Source of the DNA: an uncultured Flavobacteriaceae bacterium
GTDB taxonomy: Bacteria > Bacteroidota > Bacteroidia > Flavobacteriales > Flavobacteriaceae
Assembly: GCA_934675205.1 (NCBI GenBank)
Contig: CAKUPQ010000002.1
Span: forward strand, 1 to 64,000
Reading direction: 5' to 3'
DNA: 64,000 nucleotides
Below the pieces are notes generated by a model. It was not told where the DNA came from, did no database searches, and saw nothing but the letters and a program-made list of their open reading frames with translations. The first letter of the stretch is position 1; each line of letters opens with the position of its first letter. The position numbers and the translations under genes are program-made. Positions 9,167-18,100 of this stretch are shown piece after piece.

Positions 9167-9745
9167 CTATTTTTTCATTGCATTAAAATAAGCAGCTCTG
9201 CTCAAAGGTTCGTATTCTTCGGTTTCTCCAAGCATAACGAGGTTGTCGTTTTGTGCTTTTCTAAAACTGTAATTAGCTAAATTCCCTGTTCGGGTACAAA
9301 CTGCGTGAACTTTGGTTACGTATTCGGCAGTAGCCATTAAAAAAGGCATAGGACCAAACGGATTTCCTTTAAAATCCATATCTAAACCTGCAACGATTAC
9401 TCGTTTTCCACTGTTTGCTAAATCGTTACAAACTTGCACAATTTCGTCATCAAAAAATTGAGCTTCATCAATTCCGACCACATCACAATCACTTGCTAAC
9501 AAACGAATATTTGCAGAAGACGGAACGGGAGTGGAGTGGATTTCGTTAGCATTGTGCGAAACCACTTTTTCATCATCATATCGAGTATCAATTGCTGGTT
9601 TGAAAATTTCCACTTTTTGCTTGGCAAATTGGGCTCTTTTGAGTCTTCGGATAAGTTCTTCGGTTTTTCCCGAAAACATCGAACCACAGATAACCTCTAT
9701 CCAACCAAATTGCTCTTTATGATTTACTGTATTTTCGAGAAACAT
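9167..9745 (-). CDS. tdk: Thymidine kinase
   Basis: 192 residues, typical for type II (TK1-like) thymidine kinase. Walker [17 protein letters not shown] is near residue 20, [16 protein letters not shown] carries the Walker B/catalytic glutamate, and [19 protein letters not shown] is the family lasso-side signature. It phosphorylates thymidine for salvage into dTMP in the cytosol. The zinc-binding cysteines common at the C-terminus are only partly present (CTRTG remains). Transcribed away from the acidic-protein gene at 9840. Confidence 0.96.
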   Translation of the reverse strand: MFLENTVNHKEQFGWIEVICGSMFSGKTEELIRRLKRAQFAKQKVEIFKPAIDTRYDDEKVVSHNANEIHSTPVPSSANIRLLASDCDVVGIDEAQFFDDEIVQVCNDLANSGKRVIVAGLDMDFKGNPFGPMPFLMATAEYVTKVHAVCTRTGNLANYSFRKAQNDNLVMLGETEEYEPLSRAAYFNAMKK

Positions 9746-9789
9746 TTTTTAGTTTTTTTTGAATACTTTTCATTACTTTGTATCGCAAA

Positions 9790-9822
9790 CAAATATATTA
9801 AAAACAAAGGCGTTTACTCAAA
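9790..9822 (-). promoter_or_regulatory. Possible tdk promoter
   Basis: On the minus strand TATATTTG (9797-9790) matches the -7 consensus exactly and a TTTG lies at 9822-9819, a 21-base spacing, slightly long. It would start transcription about 40 bases before the tdk ATG. Confidence 0.4.
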
Positions 9823-9839
9823 AATAATTATTAACAATT

Positions 9840-10667
9840 ATGCAAAATCGTTTAGAGGCAGAGCTAATCAGCATTGCACACAGAATTCTGAAATTGAAAA
9901 ACAAGTCAGAAGTTGTTCAACTTCAGCAAGAAACCCTTAATCTCTACGAAAAATTATCGGTTTTGAGGTTTGTTGAGGAAAATTATGGAGATGCTTCAAT
10001 GGAAATTCCTTCCGATATTGAAGAAAAATTAGAAAACCCTACTTTGGTTGAGGAGAACATTGCTGTTCAGAATGAAGTAACCGAAGAAAAAACAGAAGAA
10101 ATAGTTTCGGAAGTAAAAGAAGAAATAATTTCTGAAACATCGGAAGACCTATCTGTTGAGGAGGTAGAAATTCCTGTTTCGGAACCTGTTCAGGAAGAAG
10201 AAAAAACCGATGAAGAACAACCGAAAATCGAAGATTTTCAAGTTCGTTTTGAGGATTTTGAAGCTCAATTAGCCAATGCAAAACCCACCAAAACCCAGCC
10301 CGTAACCGAAGAAATTCCATTTGAGGAAGAGCCTCTTTTTGTTCCTGTTCAGACGACAACCATAGAACAAACCGAAATCAAAAAAACGGAAGTTACCATT
10401 ACGGAAACAACCAAAAATGTTTCGATAAACGATGCGATCAAAAAGAATTTCAATATCGGTTTGAACGACAGAATTGCTTTCGAATTTCATTTGTTTGGAG
10501 GTCAAACCGAAGATTTTAACCGGGTACTTTCGCAATTAAATACGTTCGAAACTTTTGCAGAAGCTAAAGATTTTATCGAAAATGTCGTGAAACCCGATTA
10601 CAATAATTGGACAGCAAAAGACGAATACGAAAGTCGTTTTTTAGAAATCATCGAAAGTAAATTTTAA
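9840..10667 (+). CDS. Hypothetical acidic protein with conserved N- and C-terminal domains
   Basis: 275 residues, not recognised as a named family. Residues 1-55 are helical and look folded (a LISIAHRILKLKNKSEVVQL segment). Residues about 60-195 are low-complexity, rich in Glu, Val, Thr and Pro, and probably disordered. Residues about 198-275 (SINDAIKKNFNIGLNDRIAFEFHLFGG...) form a compact C-terminal domain. No signal peptide, so cytosolic. The end-domain/linker layout suggests a scaffold or adaptor, but this is inference. It runs in the same direction as rsmI, with a strong hairpin between them. Confidence 0.8.
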   Translation: MQNRLEAELISIAHRILKLKNKSEVVQLQQETLNLYEKLSVLRFVEENYGDASMEIPSDIEEKLENPTLVEENIAVQNEVTEEKTEEIVSEVKEEIISETSEDLSVEEVEIPVSEPVQEEEKTDEEQPKIEDFQVRFEDFEAQLANAKPTKTQPVTEEIPFEEEPLFVPVQTTTIEQTEIKKTEVTITETTKNVSINDAIKKNFNIGLNDRIAFEFHLFGGQTEDFNRVLSQLNTFETFAEAKDFIENVVKPDYNNWTAKDEYESRFLEIIESKF

Positions 10668-10682
10668 ACTTTTCATAATGCA

Positions 10683-10713
10683 GACCTGACAGGTTTTAAA
10701 AACCTGTCAGGTC
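10683..10713 (+). terminator. Perfect 15-bp hairpin between 9840 gene and rsmI
   Basis: GACCTGACAGGTTTT and its exact complement are separated by one base. It lies 15 bases past the upstream stop and 14 bases before the rsmI ATG. It can terminate or attenuate, but there is no room for an rsmI promoter behind it. This palindrome type is a common dispersed element in flavobacterial genomes as I know them. Confidence 0.7.
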
Positions 10714-10727
10714 TTAAAGCAATCACT

Positions 10728-11399
10728 ATGTCAAAGCTGTATATCGTTCCGACACCTATCGGGAATCTCGAAGATATGACATTCAGAGCTGTTAAAGTTT
10801 TGAAAGAGGTCGATATAATTTTAGCTGAAGACACCCGAAACAGCGGAAAACTCCTGAAACATTTCGAGATTTCGACTCAAATGTTTTCGCATCATATGCA
10901 CAATGAGCATAAAACCGTTGAAAATCTTGTCAAACGATTGCAGTCAGGAGAAACCATTGCACTCATTTCTGATGCGGGAACTCCTGCTATTTCCGACCCC
11001 GGATTTTTGCTTACGAGAGCTTGTGTGGAAAACAATATCGAAGTGGAATGTCTTCCCGGAGCAACAGCTTTCGTTCCTGCACTTGTCAATAGCGGATTGC
11101 CGAATGACCGATTTGTTTTCGAAGGATTTTTACCTGAAAAAAAAGGAAGACAAACCCGATTTTTGGCTTTGGCAGAAGAACCTCGAACAATGATTTTTTA
11201 TGTTTCTCCCCACAAGCTACTCAAAACTTTGGAAGAGTTTATTCAGTATTTCGGAGAAGACCGACCTGTTTCGGTTTCGAGAGAACTTACCAAACTGCAC
11301 GAAGAAACTTTCAGAGGAACAGCCAAAGAAGTTCTGAGTTATTTTAGTCAAAAAGCCATAAAAGGCGAAATTGTCGTAGTTGTTGGAGGGAGGAAGTAA
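10728..11399 (+). CDS. rsmI: 16S rRNA (cytidine(1402)-2'-O)-methyltransferase
   Basis: 223 residues. It begins with the family signature LYIVPTPIGNLEDMTFRA, followed by AEDTRNSGKLLKHF and ALISDAGTPAISDPGF (the S-adenosylmethionine-binding SDAGTP motif), all typical of tetrapyrrole-methylase-fold RsmI. It 2'-O-methylates C1402 in the decoding centre of 16S rRNA. Somewhat shorter than the E. coli enzyme at the C-terminus, as usual in this phylum. Confidence 0.96.
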   Translation: MSKLYIVPTPIGNLEDMTFRAVKVLKEVDIILAEDTRNSGKLLKHFEISTQMFSHHMHNEHKTVENLVKRLQSGETIALISDAGTPAISDPGFLLTRACVENNIEVECLPGATAFVPALVNSGLPNDRFVFEGFLPEKKGRQTRFLALAEEPRTMIFYVSPHKLLKTLEEFIQYFGEDRPVSVSRELTKLHEETFRGTAKEVLSYFSQKAIKGEIVVVVGGRK

Positions 11400-11429
11400 T
11401 TTTCTTACAGCTATCTCTAAAAAACAAAT

Positions 11430-11454
11430 AACCCTAAGATTACTTCTTAGGGTT
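11430..11454. terminator. Bidirectional terminator between rsmI and fasciclin gene
   Basis: AACCCTAAG pairs with CTTAGGGTT, flanked by A- and T-rich sequence on both sides, between two convergent genes. Confidence 0.75.
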
Positions 11455-11477
11455 AAAATAAGTTATAAGCTTCTATT

Positions 11478-12038
11478 TTATTTTACAGGAGGGAGCAAAA
11501 CGGCATCTATTACGTGAATCATTCCGTTGGAAGTAGGGATTGAAGCAATAATTTCGGCTACATCGTTAACGAAAATTTTATCTCCTCGGTGTGAAATCTT
11601 AATTTTGTGAGCACTTACTTGTTCGAATTCACGTCCGTCCGTAAGTAGATTTTCTCTCAATACTCCTACATAAGTATGATATTCCAATATTTCTGACAGC
11701 TGACTTTTGTTTTCGGGGTTCAATAAATTATCCACTGTTCCTTTAGGTAATTTATCGAATGCTTCGTTGGTAGGAGCAAATACCGTAAAAGGTCCTGCGT
11801 TGCTCAAAGCATCTACTAATCCTGCTGCTTTAACTGCTGTTACTAAAGTTGTGTGTTGTTCGCTTGATGCTGCTGTCTGTACGATGTTAGGGTTAGAAAC
11901 ATCATCTTTAACTCCCGATTGTCCGACAGGTTGAGCAGATGTTGGAGCTGTAGTTTCGTTGGCAGACGGGCTTTCTGTTTTAGAATTACACGAAACTAAA
12001 AACATAATAGTCAATAATGCTAAAATTGTGTTTTTCAT
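11478..12038 (-). CDS. Fasciclin-domain lipoprotein
   Basis: 186 residues. A signal peptide with lipobox FLVSC puts the lipid on Cys17. After a Ser/Thr/Ala/Pro-rich linker, residues about 55-184 form one FAS1 domain: TTLVTAVKAAGLVDAL, GPFTVFAPTNEAFDKLP, and the C-terminal NGMIHVIDAVLLP are its conserved H1/H2 signatures. Such proteins are envelope-anchored and thought to mediate adhesion. Single-gene unit with a recognisable -7 element upstream. Confidence 0.93.
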   Translation of the reverse strand: MKNTILALLTIMFLVSCNSKTESPSANETTAPTSAQPVGQSGVKDDVSNPNIVQTAASSEQHTTLVTAVKAAGLVDALSNAGPFTVFAPTNEAFDKLPKGTVDNLLNPENKSQLSEILEYHTYVGVLRENLLTDGREFEQVSAHKIKISHRGDKIFVNDVAEIIASIPTSNGMIHVIDAVLLPPVK

Positions 12039-12119
12039 AATTTTTAATTTTTGTTGGATTAATACTTAACTGTGTGTTTATATTTCTGATAATGAACAAG
12101 AATTATTCCTATTCGCATA

Positions 12120-12127
12120 CAAAGTTA
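12120..12127 (-). promoter_or_regulatory. -7 promoter element of the fasciclin gene
   Basis: Read on the minus strand, TAACTTTG matches TAnnTTTG, about 80 bases before the ATG. The -33 position has TTTT rather than TTTG at 18-base spacing. Confidence 0.5.
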
Positions 12128-12228
12128 AGTCAACAATACTTTTGAAAATTATGATATTTATCAGATAGTTACGTGAATTTTTGAGGTATTTTTGTTGTCT
12201 TTTGTGTTAAAAACTAAAAAAAATATTG

Positions 12229-13602
12229 TTAATTATTTTCTATAGGTTCATCTAACCGCTTGCTTTTCGTTTCTTTCAAATAAAGTCGGTTAAACACCTG
12301 ACAAGTTACTAAATCTCCCATTACGTTTACCGAAGTTCGGAACATTCCGAGTAGTCTGTCCACTCCGATAATTAGGGCAATGGCTGTTACGGGAATTCCG
12401 ATTGTGGCTAATACCGAACCCAAGACGATAACACCTGCTCCCGGAGCCGAAGGCGTACCGATAGAAGCTAAAATAGTAGTAACAATTACAATAAGAGTTG
12501 TAGGCAAGTCGAGTTCCAATCCATAAACCTGGGCTAAAAACAACGTAGCAATAGCCTGAAAAACAGCTGTTCCGTCCATATTTATCGAAACTCCGACAGG
12601 AATGATAAATCTACTCACAGACGGATTGATTCCCATTTTTTCTTCTGCTGTTTTTAAGGTCAAAGGCATAACTGCAGCCGAACTTGCAGTCGAAAAAGCC
12701 AACAGAAGTGCATCTTTGGCATCAGAAAAGAATTTTTTCAGGTTGGCTTTGGCAAAAAACAGCAATATCATACTATATACAACCACAACTAAAAGCAATC
12801 CTAAAATAACTGTAAGCATAAACATCGAAAGTCCCATAATGGTTTTGATGCCGACTTTTGAAGTTACCTGACACATCAAACCAAAAACAGCAATCGGAGC
12901 TAATTTCATAGCCCATTTTGTAATTGCCATAGTGATTTCCTGAACCGAATACAGCACTTTCAGAAGCGGAACAGCCGTATCTGACTGAATATTAGCCAAC
13001 GAAATTCCGATGATAATCGCAAAAATCACAATGCTCAACATATCTCCCGAAACCAATGCCTGTAAAGGATTAGCAGGTAACAGATTTACAATCATCTCGG
13101 GAATATTTCCGAAACCGAAATTAGCTCCCGGTTCGGTAATTGCTTGAGTGTCCAAAGCCATATCATCTGTAATAAGGCTGGTTGCGTCCATATAATTTCC
13201 GGGTTGGATTATCGTTGCCAAAATAACAGCCAAAATCAAAACCGTAGTAGTAGTCATTCCGTAATACAACAATAATTTTGGTCCTGATTTTTTGAGGTAT
13301 TCCGTATTATCTCCGCCTGCAATTCCTTGAACAATCGAACTGAACATAAGCGGAATCATAATCATCTGTACTACTCGGATAAAAAGATTTCCAGGAAAAG
13401 CAATCCAGTTAATGACCGACTGAAGGGTTTTTTCTCCTATCCACTTTGGTTCAGTAGCAAAATAAGCTCCGAGCAAAATTCCTGCAACCATACCGATAAC
13501 TACCTTGAGCCAGAGTTTTGTCTGAACCAGGTTCTGCAAATATGTATAAAGTTCCTTAATAGGAAGTAATCTCTCGGAAGGTTTTTGATTCAGAAATTCC
13601 AT
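12229..13602 (-). CDS. Dicarboxylate/amino acid:cation symporter (DAACS family)
   Basis: 457 residues. Family hallmarks are the serine-rich re-entrant loop AFSTASSAAVMPLTL, the substrate-site helix with MDGTAVFQAIATLFLAQ, and the second loop ASIGTPSAPGAGVIVLGSVL. It cotransports glutamate, aspartate or C4-dicarboxylates with Na+ or H+ across the inner membrane. A long insert (about 140-185) in the first half is periplasmic. Stand-alone unit with a good promoter. Confidence 0.95.
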   Translation of the reverse strand: MEFLNQKPSERLLPIKELYTYLQNLVQTKLWLKVVIGMVAGILLGAYFATEPKWIGEKTLQSVINWIAFPGNLFIRVVQMIMIPLMFSSIVQGIAGGDNTEYLKKSGPKLLLYYGMTTTTVLILAVILATIIQPGNYMDATSLITDDMALDTQAITEPGANFGFGNIPEMIVNLLPANPLQALVSGDMLSIVIFAIIIGISLANIQSDTAVPLLKVLYSVQEITMAITKWAMKLAPIAVFGLMCQVTSKVGIKTIMGLSMFMLTVILGLLLVVVVYSMILLFFAKANLKKFFSDAKDALLLAFSTASSAAVMPLTLKTAEEKMGINPSVSRFIIPVGVSINMDGTAVFQAIATLFLAQVYGLELDLPTTLIVIVTTILASIGTPSAPGAGVIVLGSVLATIGIPVTAIALIIGVDRLLGMFRTSVNVMGDLVTCQVFNRLYLKETKSKRLDEPIENN

Positions 13603-13626
13603 AGGTAATAAAAAAGAATAACTCTA

Positions 13627-13657
13627 CAAAGTTACCCAATTAGTTATTGGAATCAAA
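13627..13657 (-). promoter_or_regulatory. Promoter of the dicarboxylate symporter gene
   Basis: Minus strand: TTTG (13657-13654), 19-base spacer, TAACTTTG (13634-13627). Both boxes match the Bacteroidota housekeeping consensus, 25 bases before the ATG at 13602. Confidence 0.75.
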
Positions 13658-13747
13658 TAATAAAATGTGCAGCTGCGAAAAATGTTGTCTGTCAGAAAAA
13701 CGTTTTGTAATATTGCATAGATAAAGATCTTAATTTCTGAAAACCTA

Positions 13748-14350
13748 ATGAAACACGTTCTTGCTCCGTACGTTCCTGAATTTGCTTTAGATGCTGTTTT
13801 TGAGTTGATAAAAGCCAATAACGTACATCTGAAAATTGTTCATCAGAGAGTTACAAGGCACGGAGATTACCGACAAAATCCGAACGGAACACATCAGATA
13901 ACCGTAAATGCAAGTGAGAACAAATACCGTTTTTTTATTACGTTAATTCACGAGTTGGCACATTTGGTAGCCTTTGAAAAATATGGACGAAATATCTTAC
14001 CTCACGGACAGGAATGGAAACATACTTTTCAGAGATTGATGGTTCCGTTTATCAGACCTGAAGTTTTTCCGAATGAATTGCTGTCGCTTTTGGCAAGACA
14101 TTTCAAAAATCCGAAAGCAAGTAGTGATACCGATGCTACTTTGGCTTTGGCACTCAAACAATACGACAAACCGAGTGACAAAAACTATGTTTTTGAGATT
14201 CCCTACGGAAGTACATTCAGAATTCACAACGGAAAAATATTCAAAAAAATCGCAGTTCGTGTCAAGCGATATGAGTGTATGGAAATCGCAACAGGAAAAA
14301 TTTATCTCTTTAATCCGAATGCAGAAGTGGAACTGCTTACTACGAATTGA
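13748..14350 (+). CDS. SprT-like zinc metalloprotease-domain protein
   Basis: 200 residues. HELAH at about residues 68-72 is the zinc-binding HExxH, preceded by FITLI and followed by EWKHTFQRLM, as in the SprT/Spartan domain. The C-terminal half ends with a small beta domain (YECMEIATGKIYLF) that has only one cysteine, so the zinc ribbon of eukaryotic relatives is not obvious. The bacterial function is poorly known; DNA-protein crosslink processing is possible by analogy. Cytosolic, no signal peptide. Confidence 0.88.
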   Translation: MKHVLAPYVPEFALDAVFELIKANNVHLKIVHQRVTRHGDYRQNPNGTHQITVNASENKYRFFITLIHELAHLVAFEKYGRNILPHGQEWKHTFQRLMVPFIRPEVFPNELLSLLARHFKNPKASSDTDATLALALKQYDKPSDKNYVFEIPYGSTFRIHNGKIFKKIAVRVKRYECMEIATGKIYLFNPNAEVELLTTN

Positions 14351-14364
14351 TGACACATTGAGTG

Positions 14365-14392
14365 TTGTTTTCCGCAAAAATCACTATTTTTG
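14365..14392 (+). promoter_or_regulatory. Promoter of the dGTPase gene
   Basis: TTG (14365-14367), 17-base spacer, TATTTTTG (14385-14392), 22 bases before the chosen ATG. The match sets the gene's start downstream of an alternative TTG that lies inside the -7 box. Confidence 0.65.
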
Positions 14393-14413
14393 AAAGATTT
14401 ATTTTTACGAGCT

Positions 14414-15760
14414 ATGATGCAATGGGAACGCTTATTATCCCTTAAAAAACAAGGAGATACACAACCGAGAATCCGAAAAGAACAAGACCCGACCCGATTA
14501 GGGTTTGAAGTCGATTACGACCGAATTATATTTTCTCCTGCCTTTAGAACTTTGCAGGACAAAACACAGGTAATTCCGCTTTCTAAAACGGATTTTGTCC
14601 ATACACGACTGACGCATAGCCTTGAAGTTTCGGTTGTCGGACGTTCGCTTGGAAGAAGTGCAGGAAAATTCATTTTGGAAAAATATTCTTACTTAAACGA
14701 ATTAGGTTACGAAGTAAACGATTTCGGAGCCATCGTAGCAGCTGCGGCTTTGGCTCACGACATCGGAAATCCGCCTTTCGGACATTCGGGAGAAAAAGCA
14801 ATCGGAGAATATTTTTTGAACGGTAACGGGAAAAAATACCAAAAAGATTTAACCGATAAAGAATATCAGGATTTGGTTTTGTTTGAGGGAAATGCCAACG
14901 GACTTATGGTTTTGTCTTCCTCAATGTTCGGAAACGAAGGTGGACTTCGTATTTCGTATGCCACTCTCGGAGCATTTATGAAGTATCCGAAAGAATCACT
15001 TCCTGTAAAACCAACCAATCGTATTGCAGACAAAAAATACGGATTTTTTCAATCCGAAAAAGAATTTATCACAGAAGTAGCTAATGAACTCGGACTTATT
15101 CCGAACAAAACAGGAAACGACATCGGTTTTGAAAGACATCCTTTGGCTTATTTAGTTGAGGCTGCTGATGATATTTGCTATACGATTATCGACTTTGAAG
15201 ATGGAATAAATCTCGGTTGGATTGATGAAGAATTTGCTTTGGAATATCTGATAAAACTCGTAAAAGACAACATTAATAGTTCAAAATATAATGAACTCAA
15301 AACTCGTGAAGACCGAATCAGCTATCTTCGTGCTTTGGCAATCGGACGAATGATTAACGAAGTTATCGAAGTTTTTAAAGAGAATGAAGATAAAATTTTA
15401 GCAGGAGATTTTCCGTTTGCCCTTACCGATAAAAGTCAGTTCAAAGCACAACTTGATGACATCATCAAAATATGTGTCAAAAAAATCTATCAAAGCAGCG
15501 AAGTTACCCAAAAAGAAATTACGGGATATAAAGTAATTTCGGTTTTGTTGGACACTTTTACAACCGCTTACAACAATAAATTTGAAGGAAAAACAACCAA
15601 TTACGATAAGCTCGTTTTACGACTTCTTCCCGAAAAATACAAGGCAGAAGAAACAAAATCCGTTTACGAAAGATTACTGCACATCTGTCACTTTGTTTCG
15701 CTTTTGACAGACGGAAATGCATTGCAGATTTATCATATTATCCAGGGAAGTAATAAGTAG
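14414..15760 (+). CDS. dgt: Deoxyguanosinetriphosphate triphosphohydrolase
   Basis: 448 residues from ATG 14414. THSLEVSVVGRSLGR and AAALAHDIGNPPFGHSGE carry the HD-domain metal ligands (His, then His-Asp near residues 115-116). It cleaves dGTP to deoxyguanosine and tripolyphosphate, shaping the dNTP pool. A TTG 24 bases upstream would add residues but lies in the promoter, so ATG 14414 (or ATG 14417) is preferred. The following T9SS plug gene has its own spacing of 77 bases. Confidence 0.94.
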   Translation: MMQWERLLSLKKQGDTQPRIRKEQDPTRLGFEVDYDRIIFSPAFRTLQDKTQVIPLSKTDFVHTRLTHSLEVSVVGRSLGRSAGKFILEKYSYLNELGYEVNDFGAIVAAAALAHDIGNPPFGHSGEKAIGEYFLNGNGKKYQKDLTDKEYQDLVLFEGNANGLMVLSSSMFGNEGGLRISYATLGAFMKYPKESLPVKPTNRIADKKYGFFQSEKEFITEVANELGLIPNKTGNDIGFERHPLAYLVEAADDICYTIIDFEDGINLGWIDEEFALEYLIKLVKDNINSSKYNELKTREDRISYLRALAIGRMINEVIEVFKENEDKILAGDFPFALTDKSQFKAQLDDIIKICVKKIYQSSEVTQKEITGYKVISVLLDTFTTAYNNKFEGKTTNYDKLVLRLLPEKYKAEETKSVYERLLHICHFVSLLTDGNALQIYHIIQGSNK

Positions 15761-15837
15761 ATTTTAAAAAATTTAATTCGGAACAGTTTTTGAATAAAAG
15801 CCCGAAAACATTATATTTACCGTTCAAAAGAATCAAT

Positions 15838-17091
15838 ATGAAAAAGTTCTATCTTGTATTTGCCTTACTTTTTACTGTATCTACACCTGTTTTTGCACAA
15901 GTAGAAAACGAAATTGATCCTCCTTTTAACATCAAAACGGTTTCGTTTATGCAAAACGGACAAAATGTTGTTCCTTTCTTTAGAATGGGAGAAAATTTTC
16001 AGTTTCGCTTTGACGATTTGTATTATTCCGAACAAGATTATTTCTATACGATAACCCATTGTGATTATGATTGGAAACCATCTTCATTGTCCAAAATGGA
16101 ATATCTGACAGGCTTTGATAACATCAGAATTCAGAATTACGAAAATTCTCAAAACACATTACAAGGTTATTCGCACTATGTGCTTTCCATTCCGAACAGT
16201 CAAACGACTCAAATCAAGATCTCGGGAAATTATATACTGAAAATTTTTGATTCCAATGGAGATTTGATGCTTTCAAGACGGTTTGTGTATTACGAATCTA
16301 CAGTTGGAGTTTCTACGCAAATCAAACGCTCGAGAACAATTTCGGATATTGATTTGATGCATAACTTGGATTTTACCATAAAACCAGGCAATCTGATTTT
16401 GCAGAATCCGAATCGGAATGTAAGGGTTGCCTTACTGCAAAACGGAGTTTGGAATACCGCTATCAAAAATATCAGACCTCAATACACTATCGGAACGGAT
16501 TTGGTTTATAAATACGATAAAGAAACAAGTTTTTACGGAGGAAACGAGTTGTTGTACCTCGAAACCAAAGATGTCAGAGCAGGAAACAACACCATTCTGA
16601 AAGTTACTTCGGGAGAGCTTTACAACACGCATTTATATCCGAATCTTGCCAGAGCAAATGATCCTTATACCTATTTTCCTGATGTAAACGGAAATTTTGT
16701 TTCGTCTGTGGTCGGGAGGAGCAATGCTTTTACGGAGGCTGATTATACATGGGTTTATTTTACTTTGAAAGCTCCGACTTATTTCGGAAAAGAAGACGTT
16801 TATATAAACGGAATGTTCAACAATTATGCTTTGACCGACGAGTACAAAATGGATTACGATTCCAAAAATGGAGTTTATACAAAAGCACTTTTGATAAAAC
16901 AAGGCTTTACCAATTATCAGTATGTTTTAGCGAACAACAAAAAGCAAATCAATCAGAAAGATGCGATTGACGGAAATTTCTACCAAACCGAAAATGATTA
17001 TTACGTTTTGGTTTACTACAAAGGAACAACCGATCGATACGACAGAGTTCTCGGACTTGGAAAAGCCAATTCGGTTGATATTGTGAATTAG
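15838..17091 (+). CDS. Type IX secretion system plug protein (DUF5103)
   Basis: 417 residues. A signal peptide ends in TPVFAQ; the ATG at 15838 is chosen because it begins this signal directly. The mature part (EIDPPFNIKTVSFMQNGQNVVPFFRMGENFQFRFDDL region, then the YYYTITHCDYDW-like segment and a C-terminal starch-binding-like beta domain) matches DUF5103, known in Flavobacterium as the Plug that seals the periplasmic side of the SprA translocon when no cargo is present. This implies an active T9SS, consistent with the sorted cargo at 32674. Confidence 0.88.
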   Translation: MKKFYLVFALLFTVSTPVFAQVENEIDPPFNIKTVSFMQNGQNVVPFFRMGENFQFRFDDLYYSEQDYFYTITHCDYDWKPSSLSKMEYLTGFDNIRIQNYENSQNTLQGYSHYVLSIPNSQTTQIKISGNYILKIFDSNGDLMLSRRFVYYESTVGVSTQIKRSRTISDIDLMHNLDFTIKPGNLILQNPNRNVRVALLQNGVWNTAIKNIRPQYTIGTDLVYKYDKETSFYGGNELLYLETKDVRAGNNTILKVTSGELYNTHLYPNLARANDPYTYFPDVNGNFVSSVVGRSNAFTEADYTWVYFTLKAPTYFGKEDVYINGMFNNYALTDEYKMDYDSKNGVYTKALLIKQGFTNYQYVLANNKKQINQKDAIDGNFYQTENDYYVLVYYKGTTDRYDRVLGLGKANSVDIVN

Positions 17092-17162
17092 TCCGAAGTC
17101 AAGAGTCCAAAGTCCGAAGCCTAAAATTCATCGTTTATCGTTCATCATTCATCGTTTAATCA

Positions 17163-17170
17163 TATCTTTG
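17163..17170 (+). promoter_or_regulatory. -7 promoter element of the MarC-family gene
   Basis: TATCTTTG matches TAnnTTTG, 15 bases before the ATG at 17186. Upstream (17091-17160) are short direct repeats of the TCATCGTTTATCGTTCATC type; no clean -33 box. Confidence 0.5.
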
Positions 17171-17185
17171 CGGAAAATTTTAACA

Positions 17186-17773
17186 ATGGACTTTTCTTTA
17201 GGTTTTGATTGGAGGGAAACATTTACTGTAACGATGATTTTGTTCGCAGTAATTGATATTTTAGGGAGTATTCCGATTATTGTGGACTTACGGGCTCGTG
17301 TCGGACACATTCAATCCGAAAAAGCATCAATCGTTGCTTTTTTTATTATGATTTCTTTTTTGTTTGTGGGAGATGAAATCCTGAAGCTCATCGGATTAGA
17401 CGTTAATTCGTTTGCAGTAGCAGGAGCTTTTGTGCTTTTCTTTTTGGCATTGGAAATGATTCTCGGAGTTCGGTTGTACAGGGACGAAGCTCCGAATACA
17501 GCTTCGATTGTTCCGATTGCTTTTCCTCTGATTGCAGGAGCAGGAACAATGACAACAATTTTGGCACTTCGGGCTGAATATCAGAGCATAAACATTATTG
17601 TAGCGATTTTTCTGAATACGCTTTTGGTTTATGCCGTGCTGAAATCCTCAGGAAAAATTGAAAGAGTTCTCGGAAAAGGAGGTCTTGGAGTTATCCGAAA
17701 AGTTTTTGGAGTGATTCTTTTGGCTATTGCTGTTAAATTATTTGCCTCTAATGTTAAAGGTCTTTTTATGTGA
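17186..17773 (+). CDS. MarC family integral membrane protein
   Basis: 195 residues with six membrane helices. The start FTVTMILFAVIDILGSIPI and the AFPLIAGAGTMTTILAL segment (re-entrant-like, conserved in MarC/UPF0056) identify the family. Its members are inner-membrane proteins of unsettled function, once linked wrongly to multiple antibiotic resistance. ATG 17186 is preferred over an upstream TTG that falls in the promoter. Confidence 0.92.
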   Translation: MDFSLGFDWRETFTVTMILFAVIDILGSIPIIVDLRARVGHIQSEKASIVAFFIMISFLFVGDEILKLIGLDVNSFAVAGAFVLFFLALEMILGVRLYRDEAPNTASIVPIAFPLIAGAGTMTTILALRAEYQSINIIVAIFLNTLLVYAVLKSSGKIERVLGKGGLGVIRKVFGVILLAIAVKLFASNVKGLFM

Positions 17774-17804
17774 AAAAGGTCTTTGTAACTTTATACTTTT
17801 AATG

Positions 17805-17881
17805 TCCCGCAGATTTCGCAGATTTTCACAAATTTAATTTGTATTATGTTTTATCTGCGAAGATTAGCGAAATCTGCGGGA
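17805..17881. repeat. Inverted repeat, CGCAGATTTCGC family, copy 1
   Basis: TCCCGCAGATTTCGC (17805-17819) is exactly complementary to 17867-17881, enclosing 47 bases. It occupies the gap between marC and the small membrane gene. The same family occurs at 21167-21300. Confidence 0.85.
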
Positions 17882-17897
17882 AAATATATTCAAAAAA

Positions 17898-18098
17898 ATG
17901 AAAACTTTTATAAACATACTTATCATATTGGCTTTTGGTTTGGTTATTTTCAACATCACACAGCTTAATTTTGATAATTTATTTTCAGGAAACAGCCTGA
18001 TTGCCCTTATCGGAGTGGTAGCTTCACTATGTGCAATCTGTATTTTGCTGATTTTCAGAACATCGAAAGCAATTCAGGATAAATACAAAAACCGATAA
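17898..18098 (+). CDS. Small two-helix membrane protein
   Basis: 66 residues: helix one at 3-21 (FINILIILAFGLVIFNI), a short polar loop, helix two at 33-54, and a basic tail (KAIQDKYKNR). No family recognised. Its stop is two bases before the flavoprotein ATG, so both are translated together; it may anchor or accompany that protein at the inner membrane. Confidence 0.75.
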   Translation: MKTFINILIILAFGLVIFNITQLNFDNLFSGNSLIALIGVVASLCAICILLIFRTSKAIQDKYKNR

Positions 18099-18100
18099 TC